A DNA stretch of 64,000 bases from NCBI RefSeq assembly GCF_008831285.2, contig NC_045143.1:9807503-9871502 (forward strand), read 5' to 3'. The position numbers and the translations under genes were made by a program. The DNA is from Nymphaea colorata (lineage: Eukaryota > Streptophyta > Magnoliopsida > Nymphaeales > Nymphaeaceae). This document shows positions 58,140 to 64,000 of this stretch, piece by piece (the stretch's first letter is position 1; every line of letters begins with the position of its first letter). The notes beneath the pieces were generated by a model. That model had not been told where the DNA came from. It saw only the letters and a list, made by a program, of their open reading frames with translations, and searched no databases.

Positions 58140-60780
58140 ATTTTCTCAAGAAGTTGTCTCAAACAATTTTATTATATGATTGTTGCTTAATACAATAAAG
58201 TGATTGAGAAATTCATAAAAGATAAAGGCAATTAATTTAATAATGAAGAACTTGAGAACTTTCTTAAGGAAAAAGGGTAATTCACCAGACCACATGCTCA
58301 GTTACCCTTTAGGAAAACAGAATATGTAAATGTAGAAACATATAGATATTAAATCATGCCAGAGCTATGATGTTGGCCATGAAAATACCTTCTATGTTTT
58401 GGCCTGAAGCTAATGTTGTGTTTCTTATTTGCCTAATAAAAAAATGGGCCTTTCGAAATAATAAATGGCAGAAAGCCTGGACTACATCACTTGAAAATTT
58501 TTTGATGTACCTATTATGTCCATATATAGGAGCAATCCAATAAAAACATTAGAGAAAAGGCAGCCAAGTGCAATTTTCAAGGTTATTTCTCAACTAGAAA
58601 AGGACACAAGTGGTACAACTCAACTGGTGATAAATTTCACTTTTCTAGAGGCATTAAACTTACAGAAGCTCCACCATATTCCATTGAGATGTTAAACTGT
58701 TCAATTCATGGGGACAATCTTAACAGCTTGGCCTTCCATCACTCAGCACCAGTAAATCTCCTGCAATAGAAATAAATAAAAGAATAGGCGAAAAGTTGAA
58801 GAACATGGTGAAACAATACTTATGAGGCACAAAGAGAACTGACAACCATTGAATGTATGAGCAACATGAAATCATCAAAGGCATTTTGTGCATATTTCAC
58901 CAAAGTACATCCACACAAGAAACCACAAAGTTTCGAAGAGGCAAATTTAAACCAGAGTGCCAAGGAATGAACATATACTTAAAATTTTTGGAAAAGAATA
59001 GGACGTGGGAGCTAGTTCCACTACCACTAGGTAAAAAGGACTGTTGGTTGTAGATGGACTTACAAAGTTAAATATACAAGCATAAGAGAAATAGAAAAAA
59101 TCAAGGCAAGACTTGTGGCAAAGGAATACTCACAAGTCAAAGGAATTGATTTTTGTGAAACTTTTGCACCACTTGCAAAAAAGAATACATTTAGAATCCT
59201 AATCTCTATGGCAGCAATCAAAAGGTAGTCATTACATATATCAGCTTGACATCAAAAATACATTTCTAAATGGTGACTTAGAGGAGGAAATTTATATAAA
59301 TTCTCCACCTGGACTGAAGTTAAATTCAAAATGTAAATAATGTGTATGCTAAAGAAATTGTTATATGGACTATGACAATCTCCTAGGGCTTGTTTTCCTA
59401 AGTTGAGTGGCTGATCACTTAAGACAGTTGGCTGGTTGAAAACAGAGATGGCTTACAATTATGATTAGCTAAGTTCATGTGTAGTAAAATTAAAACGCAT
59501 TAAAATGACAACCTATTAATGTAACAGTTTGTAACTATGTTCATGTGTAGTACAATTAGATATGTCCAAAGTATGATGTAGAATCCAGCCGGCATGCATA
59601 TGAATCCAGCGAGGATAATAATTGGAGAAAAATTAAGGTTTTGTGTTTGTGTGAATATTTTATGTAATTAATACATCAAATCGAAAGTAATAAGCTCAAC
59701 AAATGTTATCTTAAAGTTTTACGACCAAATACTACTGAAGTAAAATCTCACCAGAAAAACTCGAATATATACCTCAAACTATGTTATAACCTAAATTCAT
59801 TTACAATTAAAAAAAATTAACATTAAGATAGAGGAAACTACCTTTCTGTTGTTGAGATGTCAAAAATCAATTAATAATGTCAGGAGTCACTAGAAAGCTA
59901 TAGTAACCACAAATGAGAAGAAGATGGAGGAAAAAGGAAAAGAAAGATGAAGAAGAAAGGAGAAGAAATGCTCGGGCTGGAATTAAGAAGCCAGGGAAGC
60001 CTTTACTGTCGCATGAGAAATGTCAGTGAATGTACTACTTTGAAACATCGGTGCAAGTATGTCAATAACTTTCACCACCTCATAATGGATGTCGTTAATA
60101 ATTCTTTTACTAGCATCCCTATAAAATGCATCGATGAAGGTGGAACTTATGCCAACGTTGGGGTATGACATCAGTAAATCTTTGTCGAAAAACACTTTCA
60201 CCAATGTGAGAATGAACAATTGTTGGTGAAAAGTCTTTTTTTACCGGCATGCTCACTCTGACAATCAGTAAAGGCTGAATTTCAGTGACATTTTCTTGAC
60301 ATGCATCGGTGAAGGCTGATTTGCAGTGATGTTTGCTATGGATGTCGGTGAAACTCATTCTTCGCTGACAAGGTGTCCTAGACGTCAATAAACATGTGCT
60401 TTCACTAACGTCCTCCTTTCCACCATCGGTAAATCCGCTGTTTTTTTGTAGTGTGGGGCATAAATTGATCTACCTCACCGTGACAAAGCTTGATATAGTT
60501 TATGCAGTAAAACCCCTTTAAGTCAATTTATGCACAATATTAGAAAGCCACATCTCCAAGCATTATTAAGCGTTCAGAAATACTTGAGAGCCACTTACAA
60601 CAGAAGTATTACGCTCAGAAAAAATGATAATCTTACAACAGTAGGCTGTGCGGCTGATTGGGCTAGAGATCCCAATCATAGGAATTCAGTGGCTGGTTAC
60701 TATACATTTGTAGGAGACAATTTGGTAACTTGGAAAAGCAAGAAGCGAAGTGTTGGTTTGGTTCCTATACATTTGTAAGA
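58140..60780 (+). pseudogene. Copia relic (integrase, RT, RNase H), plus strand, interrupted
   Basis: Integrase traces at 58240-58620 (NNEELENFLKEKG, ARAMMLAMKIPSMFWPEA). RT traces at 59000-59430 (KNRTWELVPLP, then GKK, and a DIKNTFLNGDLEEEIY-like stretch). RNase H at 60470-60778 (QALLSVQKYLRATYN, ADWARDPNHRNSVAGYY, FVGDNLVTWKSKK). Frames are heavily broken. The gap of about 1 kb between RT and RNase H holds unrelated DNA ending in a CACTA terminus. RNase H resembles that of Copia-4. Confidence 0.75.
59950..60453. mobile_element. CACTA (En/Spm-type) transposon terminus
   Basis: The right end reads, on the minus strand, CACTACAAAAAAACAGCGG, the standard plant CACTA terminus. Inside it, short direct and inverted copies of a CATCGGTGAAGG-like motif recur between about 60040 and 60430, as expected for subterminal repeats. 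I found no matching left terminus, so the element is probably truncated; the left limit given is approximate. Confidence 0.7.
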
Positions 60781-61059
60781 AACAATTTGGACATGGTAAC
60801 TTGAATTAGCTTCTCTGCAGACCATTAATTTCTTTCTGTTGTTATTGTTACCTTACTGCGTGCTTCTTCTGTGGTTTCCACGGCTTACATAATAAGATGA
60901 ATGAGGGACACAAATATATAATCAAACAAATAGGTAGAAGTAACAATATGTAAATAAATAAATTTTACAGAACCATGTAGGCAACTGCAGACAAGCCCCC
61001 TACAAGAAAACGGCCCCATAGTGGCACAAAAAAATGTCATTAAACGGAAACAAAGCGCG
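60781..61059. other. Non-coding DNA
   Basis: Near 60998 the text CCCTACAAGAAAACGG resembles a mutated CACTA start, but no partner end was found. Confidence 0.35.
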
Positions 61060-61079
61060 CCGCTTGCATTGATACTTTC

Positions 61080-61571
61080 TTAGCAGTCAAATGGGACAAT
61101 CGGGCACGTTTAGCTGTAAAGGTCTGGTTGAAAACAGGCATCATTTGTAAACTGGACCCTGTGGCTAATTTAAACAGCAAAGTCCTTCAGATTCTTGCCT
61201 ACTCCAGAGCTAATAGGAAGTTTGTGGGAGCTGGTTGGGTAGATGATGGAAACTACATCATAAAGCCCATGGTTTTTGCAGCTAAGAAAGGTGGAGAGAA
61301 TGCTGAATTGCTGAATTTACAACAGTGGGTAGAAGTGGAAAGTGGGCAAGGAGAAATGTTCAACAGCATTTCTAATAACAGCAAATGGAGAAATCGCTTG
61401 AAAGGCATGGTGGAAGGTCGTAGAACTGTCCCAAACCGATGGACTAATCTCAAGAACTTCTTGCATCTCATCAATATTGTCAATGATATCCCCTCGACGG
61501 AAGTGGTCACCTCAGTTTGCAACATAGGTGTTACTCATGGTAAACTTAACACGGGTTTAGGTTTTGGGTAA
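61080..61571 (+). pseudogene. Unidentified coding-like ORF fragment
   Basis: An open frame of roughly 160 codons without an ATG at its start (the first in-frame ATG is at about 61269). The composition is unlike the AT-rich surroundings and the residues look protein-like (RANRKFVGAGWVDDGNY, NAELLNLQQWVEVESG, VPNRWTNLKNFLHLI). After the stop, another frame (61587-61805) encodes two strongly hydrophobic stretches that could be membrane segments of the same broken gene. I do not recognise the family. It could be a captured host gene fragment, a transposon cargo or a decayed foreign insertion. Not present in any other unit of the window. Confidence 0.3.
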
Positions 61572-61799
61572 TGTTGTGGCCTGCTGATGTATTATTGGCA
61601 ACTGCTATATTTCCTCTACGACCAAGTCTGGTTTTTTGCTCTGAGCAGTACTGTAACCACGGCTGGTTTTTTTGTGCTGCTTTTGATGTATTGGTTGATG
61701 TTATGCATCCCATTCTTTCCCCTGTACATATCATTTTTTGTTAATATGACGACGGGTGCTACTCCCAGCAGATCTTTCATTGAAAACAGAAACAAAGCG

Positions 61800-64000
<2,201 letters not shown>

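Overview
This is plant nuclear DNA, most likely from a flowering plant. It is AT-rich and full of Ty1/Copia LTR retrotransposons with plant initiator-Met primer sites (TGGTATCA...). It also holds non-autonomous hAT transposons, a CACTA terminus and long (TA)n and (GA)n microsatellites. Nothing in the sequence fixes the species, and I saw no bacterial genes, rRNA, tRNA or CRISPR.

The only host genes I can support form one tandem family on the + strand. Each is a single-exon gene for a small secreted protein of 91-130 residues, with a near-invariant signal peptide ending in the block MWAQPLEGARP and a fast-changing basic, proline-rich remainder. Intact copies lie at 2127-2492 (copy 1), 4795-5085 (copy 2), 13439-13714 (copy 3), 23731-24123 (copy 4) and 46313-46600 (copy 7). 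Copy 5 (27985-28325) is a promoter/leader remnant. Copy 6 (from 29293, resuming at 38040) is a pseudogene split by a retrotransposon. Further unit remnants lie near 41560-41700 and 55548-55800, and the start of another unit lies at 61800-64000, with any gene beyond the window. Each unit carries the same upstream block (GAATACCCTGGTTCGGTCC), a TATA box, a leader of about 150-180 nt that often has a tiny upstream ORF, and a shared 3' tail.

Layout: 1-2800 copy 1; 2827-11765 unit 2, interrupted by Copia-1 (6598-11383, minus); 11766-14450 unit 3; 14460-24430 unit 4, holding a 1.06-kb hAT element (16485-17547) and Copia-2 (18774-23469) inside the gene's upstream region; 24430-28330 non-coding DNA and the copy 5 remnant; 28330-38300 pseudogene copy 6, split by Copia-3 (29354-38039), which itself holds a 3.3-kb LTR-like insert (31513-34819); 38453-43160 Copia relics; 44165-54985 unit 7, a segmental duplicate of unit 2, with Copia-5 (47268-53688) in its 3' flank and a second hAT copy inside the Copia LTR; 55435-60780 a near-perfect hairpin, two opposed Copia relics and a CACTA end; 61060-61571 an unidentified coding-like ORF; 61800-64000 a duplicate of the front of unit 4.

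The family looks like a rapidly duplicating secreted-peptide cluster, possibly signalling or defence peptides. That function is inference. I recognise no named family.
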